A DNA stretch of 64,000 nt, from assembly GCA_963277665.1 (NCBI GenBank), contig OY728121.1:955270097-955334096 (forward strand), given 5' to 3'. Shown in pieces: positions 33,520 to 46,900 of this stretch. The stretch is from Viscum album (lineage: Eukaryota; Streptophyta; Magnoliopsida; Santalales; Viscaceae). Within the stretch, counting starts at the first letter, position 1. The number at the start of each line of letters is the position of its first letter. Under the pieces are notes generated by a model that searched no databases, was not told where the DNA came from, and worked only from the letters and a program-made list of their open reading frames with translations. The translations under genes and the position numbers were made by a program.

Positions 33520-35322
33520 GCTCGGATAGAGGATCTTCACCCATGTATTATCAGTCATGAAGATACCACAAACCCCACCTAGTATAACTCGCAAAGTAGG
33601 GGATTGTATCACCAAATATTCTACAATCCCTACCCATGGAATGCATCATAGAAAGAAGAAAAAACAAATATTAATACAAATCTAGATGGTCAGAACCCAA
33701 GGCCTCTAAGGGTAATACGAGCTCCAAGTCTAATGAGTCTGTAGCTGAAGTAGATTGAGGTGACTCAATCTAGAAAGTGGGAACACACCCATGTTGCATG
33801 CAAGTGAAGTAGCTGAAGAGGGGTTACTATCCAGTGAAGGGGACATGATACAGAAAACCCTCATAGTAATAGGACCAAGGGGACCCAATTAACCCCTGCC
33901 AGTCTAACCACCAACAATAAAGACTAGGGGGACCCACTGAACCCTTCCACTTAGCATCACTAACCTAAGAGACCCACACAAAGCTTCTATCATACCGCAA
34001 CTCCCAGGCCCAAACTTAGGCCACCGTCACATTCTATGTGGAAAACTTCTTAGTATAGGCTACTCACAAGCCTGAATCTGAGCTACGAAGGGAGAGATAT
34101 TAGAGGTAGAAGATCGCTAAAAGATCCCAGAGGAGTAAATAGTGTGCACCTGGAACTACACTGTGTGTGAGCCTACTCGTGCACCCGACCATGTATCCTA
34201 ACTACATGGTTTTTCAAACCCATGTAGGGTTACATGACGTATACACCCCCTAAAAAGAATGTCCCATGACACCCGAACCCTATCCATGTTTCTACTTCAC
34301 ACATCCTCGCCATCCATGTCCCTTACACATTGTAAATTCCATACCACATAGTGTGATCAATTTATACAGCCAGTTTTCCATGTTGTCTACCCATTTTTGT
34401 GTACCGGTCCTCGTGTTCGTATACTTTGGTCATGTATTAGTAAATGACAATGTACCTTTACACGAATTCCCAAGCCATGTCCCATTAAACATAACGAGGG
34501 TCCCTACATAGACAATAACCTCAATTACATAGCTTGTACACCCTGAACTTCATCTTCCCTGAATGGGAAGAACACACGACGTGTAGGACTGGTTTACACA
34601 CCGTGTCGACAAAAACATCCATCGGAAAAAAAACTGAAAGCAGCCCAGATCACCCCCTGTTCACTCTGAGACACATAGATTGACCCTAAAGGGGTCCCTA
34701 GAAAGCATCTAAGGGATATAAAATCTTAAAAATATACATAAAAAAGGAGATCGAGACTTAAAACTCAAAACTCCTACCTTGGGGAGAAATCTCGAAGCTT
34801 CGAGGTCAAATCCGCACTCAGAAGCTTATGTTTCACGATTTGGGAGCGATCACCATCAAGATCTGAGTTCGACAGAACCTTGTTACATTGATTCGTCCTT
34901 CAGGTCATTTTTCACCAAAGAGGGAGATGGGTGGGGGGCTACAGATCCTTCTATATGTGCACAAGGGATAGGAGAGGGGAGAGAGATTTAATTTTAATTA
35001 AATCCTCCCCTCTACTTTACATCCCAACCCTGACTCGCCTCTGACTAAACACCAAGTTCCAACAAATTTTATGTCATGCCTAGGGTAAACACAATGTCAT
35101 GAACTCAATCGTGGTCTTAGAAATCTGATCTAAGATTCCAAATGAGATATATTCAAATTTTTAGTCAAACTTAATGTGTATGAAAAAATATATTTAATAT
35201 TTTTAATATCGTCATGTCGAGGCTCCCCACCCCTCGGTTTCTCACACCGACTTGGCGCTCATCTTCATAAATATTATTAGAAATATTCCAAAGTGTAACG
35301 GGGATAAAACCGGGTTGCTAAA

Positions 35323-35338
35323 TCTTCCCCACCTTATG
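35323..35338 (-). other. Polypurine tract of gag-only element 2
   Basis: The - strand reads CATAAGGTGGGGAAGA, directly before the LTR. It is very similar to the tract of element 1 (AAGGTGGGGAGA). Confidence 0.8.
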
Positions 35339-36289
35339 TATTTTCATACCTGAAAAGAAAAAGGCTATGCCCACTAGAAGAAATTGAGCTCTCAATTGGG
35401 ACTCCCAAACCAACGGGCTCACTAAAACCAGCACAAGGCCACTAAGGATTTCTGTGCTACCAATGAGCATGCACTACGGGAAACCATAAGAGATACCTCA
35501 TAAAGTCTAGATCAACCGGGTTGAAATCATGCAACCAATGACACATGTCTCCTCTACTGTGATAGGTGAAAAAACACGAGCACATGGTCCACCTGTAGTC
35601 ATAGGGTCTAGTTGAACACACCCCTCATGAACCTGACATAGAGACAAATAAAATCCAACTTTGACCACACAAGTTTAAGGAAATCATCCACCACACATTG
35701 ATTCTATCCTCTTTGGGTGGAACAGACCCACCCGCACAGTTTTAGATCACGTCACAAGAACATGCCTCATTGGGGAAAGTGTTCCTCATTCTCATGAGTT
35801 TGATGTCATGTTAAACTGCAATACGAGATCTTCAAGTTCCTCACATACGATACTGACATCGAACACATGAGGGTACCGATGAACGAATAGGGCTACCCAA
35901 GCACACACCTTGGGTCTTACGAAGCACTTCGCGCAAACCACCAACACACAACCCCACCCTGAACACATAAGTCATAGGGACTCGTCAACCACACCTCGAC
36001 ACTGTCTTCTTTGGGTGGCACTAACTCGCCCTCATGGTTTTAGATCACATAATAAAAAAGTGTCTCAATGGGGGAAGGATCCCTCATTTTCATGCATTTA
36101 AAGATACATCAATCAAAACCAACATAAGGTCTTACCGATGCCCTGAAAAAACCTCAATAAAGATACAGAAAGGAAAAGAGTAGATCCTAACAATGTCTAT
36201 CAATACTACTCCTGAAATTAAAACGGACACTGAGCATACACCTATCCATCCGCAGAGGCTCTAGGTCAAAGGTCTCTACGACCTGCAGT
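35339..36289 (-). other. Non-coding internal region with a 0.3-kb duplication
   Basis: This is where protease and pol would be in a complete element; no such frames are seen. Two copies of a roughly 290-300-bp segment lie side by side (about 35530-35805 and 35810-36100). Anchors CTTTGGGTGG (35711 and 36009) and GTTTTAGATCAC (about 35739 and 36037) are both 298 bp apart. Confidence 0.65.
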
Positions 36290-37300
36290 TGTCCTCACCC
36301 CTCTTCCTCTAGCTCCCTGAGCCTAGCGTGGACCTCCTGGGGGTGGTGGTGGAAACTCATACCATCTGCCACCCCTCATTACTACACCCACACCTCCAGA
36401 ACGTCCACTGCCCTATAGTCCTCCTGGCTCAAAACGTTGCCTCTACCAAGGTGGTTCGTCAACTATATCCCTCTTAGTGGCACAATGGGTTGGATAATCT
36501 CTAGAAAGACGTCCCTAACCATTGGAAGCATAACAACACCTCTCCTGCAGCTGACCAAAACCCACCTAAGATAATTGAGCCACAGATCATCCATCCTAGG
36601 ATCACCTCCTGAAATTTCATGAATGCCTGGATCCCTGAGCCTGTCGTTAGCTAACAGCTACTGAACTAGTTCCTGAGGTCTCAACTCCCATGTGACCAAT
36701 AGTAATAGTCAGAGTCTGCTCAGCTATAAATCTCTCCATTTCCAAGGATTGATCCAGCACTCTAGAATAGTTGGGAATGCATAGAAGCACCACTAATGCC
36801 CTGATCTCCCGACGCAAGCCCTGCATGAAGGTCCATGCTCTGAATAACGGATCCTGAACCATATCCAGGGAGTAACACAACAAGTCTATGAACATTGCGG
36901 AGTAGTATTCCATGGTCATGATATCCTTACAAAGCTACATAATCTCTTGGATATGTACTAACCTTAGCCTGGCTAGATAGAACAACTCCCTTAAGTGCCG
37001 CTCAAACTATGCCTAAGGGAGCATCTCCTCATTGTGGGTCTACATCACAAGACTCCACCAGCGCCCATTTGAACCTTAAAAAAGGATCTCCACTTGGACC
37101 ACCATCTAATCAGGAGGTGTCCTCACAAGGCGGAAAACATGTATGACTGCCTCAAGCTAGTCATCCGCTACCTGGGGGTATGGGTGGCCTCAGAACCTCA
37201 GAGGCGACTACCTATGGAACTTGTGTAGTGTACTCAACCTACGCACATCCTCATCCTTCACAGTCAGAATAACCTACCTCTCAATGGGTGACATCACAAT
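36290..37300 (-). pseudogene. Ty3-type gag of element 2, disrupted
   Basis: The - strand translation gives VADD.LEAVIHVF (about 37165), NGRWWSLVM (about 37060), FERHLRELFYLARLRLVHIQ (about 36990), then the open frame 36919-36647. That frame has MTMEYYSAMFIDL and AWTFMQGLRREIRALVVLLC, the PF03732-like Gag domain, and LEMERFIAEQTLTI after it. The zinc knuckle near 36510-36545 reads CYASNG.GRLSRDYP: the second Cys is Ser, the His is Arg and the last Cys is Tyr, all single-base transitions or close. A Gly/Pro/Arg-rich tail follows. It is the only protein remnant in the element. Confidence 0.82.
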
Positions 37301-37717
37301 AGGAGGACCACCTGGAGGTCCAAACTCACAACTAATGCCCCACACTAAAGCCTCGTCATAGAGAGGATCGTCACCACAATCCCACAGTGGAACCCTGTCT
37401 GGCTGTCGTCGTGGAGGAATCCTAAAATAACATCAAGATGCTACACATTAAAAGAGTATATTTGGGGAGCTGACTCAAGATGGACCGGAAAAACCAAAAA
37501 CTCAGTCCTATATGATGCATGGACCATTATTTCCCCTATAACCAATGTCCTAATGTACCGAGTCAAAAGGCAGGTTATCAGAGTCCTAGTGCATAGATAT
37601 GTCAGCCTCCACACTAACACTATATTCCCTAGTCTAAAATCCAAACTAAAAAAACTTTAACACTATCTATATGCAACCCAAACCAAGATCATGAGACTGT
37701 GGTCCCAAAGTAGAACC

Positions 37718-37730
37718 CACTCTCATACCA
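37718..37730 (-). other. Primer binding site of gag-only element 2
   Basis: The - strand reads TGGTATGAGAGTG, near the initiator Met site TGGTATCAGAGC, about 3 bp inside the 5' LTR. Confidence 0.75.
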
Positions 37731-37733
37731 CTC

Positions 37734-40700
37734 TCTCACGACTCGGCCCAATGGGGTTCAAGCCGCGACTCCCCAATCCCACATCCAATAGGCTAGAGGC
37801 TATTGACTAGAACTAAGTAGGATATCAAACACATGTGAGGCATTATCCTAAGGAACATATAGACACACACCCACATAAATGTCCATGAAATAGTGAAGAG
37901 ATATAAAACCTAAAAATAAATGCATGCATACATATATCCCAAATGAGAGTACAATAGAAGTACGAAAGGGAAAATATAGGGCCCATCAAAAGAAAAATAA
38001 AAAAGTGTACAACCTGCTCAGATGGAGGGGATCACTATCAAATACACCTTCCAAAAATCTCTTAGGCCCATCTATGTTAAACACCCCAGTCGGTCTAGCT
38101 CACTAAGCTCTACCTTCTCTGGGTCCTCCTAGGACTCCGTCAAAAGGGATGTGGTCTGAAAAAGACACAAAACATGTGTGGGAAAATCCTTTGTAGGGGT
38201 TAGTATAAAGATACTCAGTAGGTTCCATAAAAACCCCAAATGGAAAGGAGAAACTAAAAGACAATAGTCCACTCATTCCAGCCAGAGGGAACCCAAATGA
38301 GAGAGAAACTCCATCTCAAGACCATCTACAGTTAAACACAACTAGTTATATCATACCACATGGTGTGTCATCTAATATGTGACAACACCAAAAGGTAAAC
38401 CATAAGTATACATCTCAGGCACCAATCCTCATGAGTTTCTGACCTCATCACCAATGACAGGTTCTTACTCGAGGATCTAAAAACTAACCACCGGAAGCAC
38501 ACTCCTCGAGCCAAGTCATACCATATGAATCTCATCTAGAGACACCCCATCTAGTATAATCCATCCATAATCACTGGCACAACCAAGATATACCAATCAA
38601 ATCAGTAATGTAAAGATGATAGCACAACACCACCATCATGAGGGAATACATCCGAGAGAACACTTTCTTAGGATATCTTCACTAAGCATGACATACTGAA
38701 AACCTAGTGGATATCATCCCTCAGAAAGGGGATACATCCTAGGATCTGCTGGGGGACACCACAAACCTAGATTGGAAAACTCCATGATATCACTCAGAAA
38801 GGGGATACCTCCCAGGTTTTGCTGGGGGACACCATGAACCTAATTCGACACCCTATATATTATATCACTCAGATATAGGATTGTTACCCATGTAATGTCA
38901 GTCAAGATGATACCCCAAACCCCACCTGGTATAACTCATGAATAAAGGGATCATATCACCAATGATTCCACAAACCCTACCCGTGGAATGTGTCATGAAA
39001 ATCTAAAAGAACATATATTGATACACATATAGAGGGTCAGCACTCCAAGATCACTGGGGCCCCATTCCCTACGGGAACATCCGGGGTAGAAGATTGATGC
39101 CCGCATAAATATTGGTCACACTGATTCTAAGAACCCTACTAGGGAAACACTAAGGGACATGAGGATCACATCGATCCTCTCGGGGCGATACATGATCTAA
39201 GTCCATTTAGTCTGTAGTCGAAGAAAACTGAGGTGACTCACTCTAGAAAGTGGGAATTCACCCACAATTCATGTATGCAAAGTAGCTGAAGAGGGGTCCC
39301 TATTCAGTGAAGGGTATGTGATACCAAAAACACTCATAATGATAAGACTATAGGGACCCACTCAACCATGTCAGTCTAATCACCAAAAATAGAGACCAGG
39401 GGGACCCAGTCAATCCTACTTGTTGGAATCACTAACCCAAGAGACCCACAAAACTTTTTTGGAACACTGAAACACCCAAGCCCAAACTGAGGACACCATC
39501 ACATTCTTGTAGAAAACTACTTAGGATAGGCTACTCACAAGCCTAAATTTGAGCTATGATGGGGGAGATATAGGAGGGGGAATATATCTAGAAGATACCA
39601 AAGGAGTACATGGAATGCACATGGCTCCACACGGCCTGTGAGCATACTCGTACACCCAGCCTTGGATCTCGAATACATGGTTCACCAACCCATGTTGGGG
39701 TACAAGGTATGTACAACCCCTACATATATTGTCCCGTGACACCCATCCCCTAACTATGTTTCTCTTTCACATGGCGTATCTAGTTGTGTCAATTACAGGC
39801 CATGCATACCAAACTTCATGGCGTGCTCAGGTTATAAGACCACCTGGCTATGTCGTCCACTCATGTACATGTACTGGACCCCATGTCCATGTACTTTGGT
39901 CGTGTTTTAGTACATGACCATGTAATTTTACATGGATTCCCAAGCCATGTCCCATGGACACATGATGAGGGTCCCTACATGGCCTATAACCCCATGTACA
40001 TGGTGTGTAGACCTTGAACTTCATCTTCCCCAAAGGGAAGAACACACGGAATGTAGGACTAGTTTACACACCGTGTCGATGGAAAAATCCATCATAAAAA
40101 ACCTATAAATAGCCCAGATAACCCCATTCACTCCGAGACATATAGATCGATCCTCAAGGGGTCCCTAGTAAGTTTTAAGGGCTCTACAACCTTAAAATGA
40201 TGCATAAACAAGGAGGTAGGGACTTAAAACTCTACCTACCTACCTCAAGGTGGAACTATGAAGATTTGAGGTCAAATTTGTGCTTATAAGCTACTAATTC
40301 ATGATCCAGGAGTGATCACCATCAAGATCTGAGTTTGAAGACACCTCATTTTGTAGATTAAACCTTTGGGTCTTTCGTCACCAAAGAGGTAAAGGGGAGG
40401 GGGTTGCAACTCCTCCTATGTGCGCATAAGGGAGAGGAGAGGGGATATGGATTTAATTTTAATTAAAACCTCCACTCCACTTTACATCTCATCCTCGAAT
40501 TTCCTCTGAACTGAAACTTAGCGCCAATAAAATTTATGTCATTCCTAGGGTTAACACGATGTTCTGAACTCAACTACAGTCTCAGAAATCCAATCTAAGA
40601 CACCAAACATGAGTTATTAAAATTTCTAGAGAAACTAACTCTGTGAAAAAAATATATTTTTTATATTTTTAATATCACTATGTCAAGGCTCCGCAGGACC

Positions 40701-40788
40701 CAGATTCTATTGTCGACACAATGCTTGACTTGAGAAATATTCTTAGAAATATTCCAAAGTTTGAAAGGGCTAAACCCAGGTTGCTACA
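37734..40788 (-). repeat. 5' LTR of gag-only element 2
   Basis: It is 3,055 bp and aligns along its length with 32377-35322. The + strand left edge TCTCACGACTCGG is a decayed TGTCACGAC terminus. The hairpin block is at 38196-38226 and palindrome clusters at 39600-40080. Confidence 0.85.
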
Positions 40789-40793
40789 AGTAA

Positions 40794-42719
40794 TCTATTA
40801 TGGTACCAAATGGTGGCCTTAACATAGTGTTAGAAAAAATTAGTAGGACACCACCAATGGTATATATATAAATTTCAGTATGTGAGTACAAAATATAATA
40901 ATGTTCAGGTATAATAAAATTAAAATAGTAAACAAATGCAAGAATTTTTGAGCTCACAATCCTCATGGGATACATGGACGACCCTACCTACTTCGGCCTA
41001 AGCCATATGTCTCTAGGAATATGACCATTAATTGTAAAGGGCCCCAAGAAACATATCTAAGGCCTCCAAGTATAATAATCATAAGGGATCCATGGGTGAT
41101 CCATGGTATCCATGACCATAGAAGGTCGAGCCCACATGCAGTAATCAACCAAGATGTATGACTAAGGGGTATGCGTGTATTCCAAGGGATAAACCCATGG
41201 AATTTCATCCTAAAAGTCTCTAATCGAGCATGAAGAAAATTATAATATAATATTATGATATAATTTATTGGAGTCTAAGTAGCTTATCCAAGGTGTAGTA
41301 TGTGTTTATGGAAATTAAGATGAATCCTAGGAGATTATCCCATGTAAAAATATTTTCTAGAGTATGCTAGTGATTCGTCAATGATAAGTCAATTCACTCA
41401 CATATCTAATACATTAACCAAGACCAAGTATGGTATCTCACCTAGTGGTCACATTAATTAATCAACTAGAATTTTATGAGTTCTCCCAGGGAATTTAAAG
41501 TCCGAAATCCAAGTCATATCACAGAATCCATGCCTTTATAGTGATATTGGTCCAGTATGAAAAGTAATCATGATATAATAAATATATATTTCATTTAAAA
41601 TTATATTAAAATAGGATTATCCATGAAATTTATCAGTTTAATCAATTCATTAAATCCCTCCCCTTTATAATTAACAATCCCAACACACCGCATGGTGTTT
41701 TGGTTAAAGATAAGAACGACTGTCAAGAATATTTAAACTAACACACTCTAAGGGGTGGTTAAAGTTTAGGTATTCAACATCCAATTGTGGTAAAGGGGGT
41801 TTCATAGCACTTATAAAACAAGAAAATAATTTAAATAATAATGATTTTAGGTGCAATGCATGGAAATTTTGGAATGAAACATAAAAACAACATTTATAAA
41901 CAAATATAATTTTAGGATAAAGTAATAGACAACCTAACTCATCCATATGGTAGACTCCTCATCTAGTATCAACCTCAAATTGTAACTAAAATGAGTGAAA
42001 ATGGAGAACCAGACAAACACCCTGAAAATAGGTCATATTAGCTCGCATGGAGACAACACCCAAGATAGTGAAGAAAATAGAGAAAGGAAACTAGAGGTGT
42101 GATAGAATTATCAAGGGGGATCCAACATGATGAACAATGATGAAATCAGAGTCTATATGGATGAAATATATCAATGAATCCAAATAGGGGAGAAGAGGAG
42201 ATCCCATGACTGGTACACTGTGAAAATGAGGGAGGAGTAAGAATGAAATAAGGTTTAAAGGAGAATAGGGACAAAATGGTAAATTCTATATTTTTAAAGG
42301 GGAACATGGTTTGAATACATGATTGGAAAACCTATTTGATAACCATAAAATTCCCAATTCCTCTAATTCCACACCTCACATGGTTTAGGCACATTGTGAT
42401 AAAATAGTACAAAAACTATGCGTGGGGGTCCTTTAATAAATTGTAGGTTTTTAATGGTCATGAAGACCCTGGTGCATGGTCTATAAAACCATGCTTATCC
42501 CTCTAGGGCTTCATGGTTGAGATGAATGATTAATGAAAACCATATTCTAACCATTTACCTCACCATGTTTCTTTAAAAACTCTTACTATGGGCCCCAAAC
42601 CAAGACCTAATACTCTCAAAACCTCCATGACCCCATTAGGAACTTCGATTTAGATAAAATAATAGGATTAAAATGAAAATTAAAGGATCTATACCCTAAT
42701 AGAAAAATAGGATCTTACA
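40794..42719 (-). repeat. LTR of diverged Ty3 element, part 2
   Basis: It continues the LTR broken at 32376 (TAGTAGGACACCACC against TAGTAGGATACCACC in element 1's LTR). It ends GGATCTTACA at 42719, the same terminus as the element 1 LTR. Joined, the LTR is about 2.4 kb, close to the 2.54 kb of element 1. No gene in it. Confidence 0.7.
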
Positions 42720-43896
42720 GATTTTTTGGGGTACTCAGTTGCACTATGAGGGAATTTAAATCTGAATTTTCCCAAAATTAATAGAGAACAACATAATATA
42801 AAAAACACATTCTTGATTTCTACCCAAACCGGTAGAAGCTCCTCCAAGTGTTCCATGTGAAAACCATATAGAATTTTTAGAAGGAGACAATGATTTTGGG
42901 AAGGAATTTATGTAATGAGAAGATTCGATATGATCCAATTAAAGAAATATGCACCCTCCATTGAGAAACATGGAAACCATCCGAAGAATAAGGGAGCTTG
43001 TTGATTGACACTAAAGTATATGAGGAGGAAGAAGAAGAACTCAATGATTATAAATATTTCCCTCCTAATTTTTAAAGAATTTGGGACATTGGGCTTTATC
43101 CTTGGATTTATTTAGTTATGTATTTCTTATATTTTCTTCATTTTTAATACGATTCATTTTTTTTGTTCATATATTATCCATTCCCATTTATTTTCAATTT
43201 TGGTAAAGTGATTCTCAAGCTCTCATCTATTATGATAGGCTAACTCGAGCATCAACCACTAGATGAAAACCGATGATTCAGAGTTCACACACATAGATTT
43301 TTATTTCCTATTTTATTCTAGGGATTTATGTGATTGAGGGGTATAAGTTATTTCCACCACCTCACAATTATATTTCCACATTTCATTTATTGATACTAAA
43401 ATCCATCCCCTATCCAAATTTTCAAATAATTAGTGTTTGATGGGATATGTGGTTTGAGTGGTATGTCGACTCACAATTTATACCAATTTGAGAGAGAGGT
43501 AGGAAGATCACTTAGTAGGTTTTTTGGGTGATATATACATTTACATAATTTATATAGTGAGGGTGTGTGTAACCAGTTAGAAACACAAAAGTGAATTAGA
43601 TTAGGGATTCAAGGCTATAAGACAATAAATGATTATTAAGGTTGAATATAGGAGTGTCTCTTATTTCATTTGATTTTGGTTATATCTATATTTTCATGTT
43701 TCTTTTCTATTTTCATTCATTAATACCTATTTCTTGTCTGTATTTAGAAGTAAAAAAAACAAAACAAATATAAGTGCTAGAGGATAATTAATGTTCTAAT
43801 CTTGGATAATTGAGAGTTAAACACATGGTCAACACTAATATGCACATAGTAGATTATAAATTTTGTTTTGATATCCCTAAAAAATATATCTTTCCA
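42720..43896 (+). repeat. 5' LTR of Tat/Athila-type element
   Basis: AAATCTGAATTTTCCCAAAA, GATGATTCAGTGTT-like and TATAGTGAGGGTGTGTGTAA blocks match 47990-48795 in order. It is about 1.18 kb and ends TTTCCA before the primer site. Confidence 0.8.
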
Positions 43897-43899
43897 AAT

Positions 43900-43917
43900 T
43901 GGCATAATTTCTGAGGA
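43900..43917 (+). other. tRNA-Asp-type primer binding site, decayed
   Basis: TGGCATAATTTCTGAGGA aligns without gaps to TGGCGCCGTTGCCGGGGA: 11 of 18 match, and five of the seven changes are C-to-T or G-to-A. Confidence 0.75.
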
Positions 43918-46900
43918 GTTGAGCTGAGAATTTAATCATTTTTCACATATGTAATTAGTCTCTTTTCCTTTATTCATTTTTTTTGTTTTTTGTTTTTTTT
44001 GTTTTTTTTGTTTTTTTCTTTATTTTTCTCCACTGGGATGAGAATAAAATTTGGTATATTCTTTAATGTATCCTAACATTTATACCCGATACATTAATAT
44101 TGGTGTGATTATATCCTCACATTTATGCACAGTTTAAAGAGATTGACATAATCACATCCAAATTAATAAAATCACATTGGGAAAAATTATTTAACACTAA
44201 TAAATATATCTTCCCATAGGCCCTCGGGGAATAATAAATTTATAGGAAATAATATGAGTACTCTTTGGTTCTCACCAATGGGTGGGAGGATGAATGCTAT
44301 TACCACCATGAAGAAAATCGGCATCAACTACATATACCCCAGACCATCAATGTGAATAAGAACCCACACCATAGGAAATTAAATAATTAATCAATATCTC
44401 ACTACTAAGATAACAAAAAATGAAGGAGAAACAAAGTGAAATAAGATAGTTGAAAGAAATTATGGTTATGATGGACACGAACCTCCAAGAACTCACAAAT
44501 AAAGGATAGAAATAGAATGGATAAAATGTTGAAGAACCTTTATCCTTTTCATAATAAGATATTCATGAGGTGGAAGAAAATTTATAACAACCTTATATTC
44601 AACACATTTATGAGATATTTTCCAAGGCACTCAATAGAGAACAAAGGATATTAGTTGAACCATTAGAGGTGGATGACCGAACCATGGACTCTCTTGTTTT
44701 TATATTTCCTATAATTCATTTTAAAACCAATCCCCCTTGTTTTAAAAATACTAATTCATCACTAATGTAGTTTTCCTTGGAAGAAGATTAAGAAAAGAAG
44801 ATATTGGTCTTTAAAGAAAAGTAAATGTATCAACTTCCCACTTCTTCAAAACCCAATCCAGAGGCATTAATTCAAAAGAAATATCTCATGGTTGATCCAT
44901 ATAAATACGTTTAGATTTTTATAGATTCATTTTACTTTAATTTTTCATTTCTTTAAATGTCTTGAAACTCAATATGTTCTGAGTATTAAGGTTTGGTTGA
45001 GCTAAACATATACCTGGACAGTGAGGAACAACAACAAGATCCCACTATTGAAGAGAAAATGGCATTGGAATCTAAATATGAGGATACATTGGTGGATAAA
45101 GAATTTTAAGATAAAGAATTTGTTGGATCCATGGAGATGAATTTACCAACTTATTTATAACATGAATATTCATATAAGAGGGTATTTAAGAATACGAGGA
45201 GGCCCCTTTCTTACTTTTCCCACCCATTATTCATTTCCTTTAAATTCATTTGAGGGAGGGAATATTTTACTATTTTCATTGGGTACTCCAAGACTTGTGT
45301 CAACTCATGTACATTTGAAAAAATCACATGTGGTGGTTTCTATAAAAGAAACCAAACATACAATTTTATTTGGGTTTATATATTAAAATTTACTAGATAT
45401 AAGTAGTTCTAAACACAACAATCACCTAGGGAATGTTCCAATATTCTTTTATTTTTCTTATTTCTCATTTCTCATTTAATTCATACTGTGAATAAATTTA
45501 TCATTCATGTTTCTATTTTTCTTATAGGTTTTCAAGCGGATAGTAGAAATTAGGATGCAATAATATCTGTTTAGAGAGTTTTCTTATCCAAATAACTTAG
45601 ATTTTTTCAATCCTTATGACTTATTTTATCACTGAAAACTTCTTATATTACATAGATATTTAATGGGGGAGTATTGAATAAGTGTGAGGGGGAGGGATTC
45701 AAAAAATTTTATTACTAGCTTAGGTACTATTTTTATATTTTTTAGAATCAATATTAAGATTTTATACATCCTATTTTTTGTTATGTTTTATATTTTTAGT
45801 GTGTTTTTATGATAATAAATTGAGATTTAAATTTTTCCCTACCTAGTGAAAAATACCATTATAGTTTTGAGGATTTAACTCATTTTGAAATAAATTAATT
45901 TATATGATTTATGAATGTTTTGTTTTTATTTCATGAACTTGAACTTGATTAAGTAAACTGGAAATGATAGCCCATGTCATGAACTGACTATCCATGCTTT
46001 TCAATCCATTACCCAAGAGACATTCTAAGCCAAATTTAATATATTCTTCCTTATAATCACTTTCCTGAGTCTCATGTTAGGTAGAGAAACTATACATTTA
46101 TTCAGTTCTTATTTGATGCCAAAAATTCACAAGTTTTATATATTTATGAAAGATTCTATCATTTAATGAAAAATACATTTTTACAATTAGCCACTATTTT
46201 GGGTCACCTTGACATTTGACCTCTCTTAAGCATTAGAAACCATGGAATTCCTATTAGGTAAGACACATTAAAAGATATATTTATCCATTCCTACCAAGAT
46301 CCTATGTATATTTCTTGCTATATTTTCAGCAAGTGTGGGGTAAAATAGGTTTCAATGGAAATTCAAGCGAAGAAATTCATTTTTAGGTAGATTAAAAGGG
46401 TTTATACCATATGATTTGGGCAGTGGGTTCAGAAGATGAAATATTTCATTGTAAAAATTTTTACCTCTTTATTTATAAGAAAAAAATATATGTATATATA
46501 TAAAAATATTTATGTACATGTGAAAATAAAAAATATAAAAACAGAAAAAATACATTCAAAAACGAAGAAAAAGGAGGTTGTATTAATTATTTTAATTTTC
46601 CTAGATGTGACCCATAAAAAAAGGAACATGGAGTAGGGAGTGATATTCATATGAGGGGATGAGTGAGTTTCTTTAATTATAAAACATGTTGAATTTTAAC
46701 ATGCACTATTCTTATGAGATTACAAAAAATCCTTTTATGCCTTCTAATTTTAAACATCAACTCACACCATTCCCTAATCTTAGAAAAATATATTGGATGT
46801 CCTCTTGAGTAACACCCAAGTTTTTTCTAATAGATAACTTAGGACCTTGGAAAGTATATGGTAGATCACGTGTACTTTGGGAATGAGAAAAAAATATATT

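Larger units (their letters stand above)
32377..35322 (-). repeat. 3' LTR of gag-only element 2
   Basis: It is 2,946 bp. The + strand left edge TTTCATGAC aligns to TCTCACGAC at 37734; the right edge TTGCTAAA aligns to TTGCTACA at 40788. It carries a hairpin block at 32839-32870, a 73-bp tandem duplication at about 33373-33519 and palindrome clusters at 34150-34620. Confidence 0.85.
32377..40788 (-). mobile_element. Gag-only Ty3 element 2 (TR-GAG-like), 8.4 kb
   Basis: This is a second complete gag-only element on the - strand: 5' LTR 37734-40788, primer site about 37718-37730, gag about 37300-36290, polypurine tract 35323-35338, 3' LTR 32377-35322. It is flanked by AGTAG (32372-32376) and AGTAA (40789-40793). 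The internal region is only 2.4 kb and has no pol. Its LTRs differ from those of element 1 in overall sequence but share the palindrome-rich segment and a conserved hairpin, so the two families may be distantly related. Confidence 0.85.

Noticed and set aside
31570..35322. A tandem Ty3 array sharing an LTR starting at 31909
   Set aside because: The second LTR begins at the place matching 32377, and AGTAG/AGTAA flanks show a nested insertion in another LTR, which explains the order better.
43977..44031. T-rich GTTTTTTT run as a special repeat or terminator
   Set aside because: It is a simple low-complexity tract after the primer site with no other signal.
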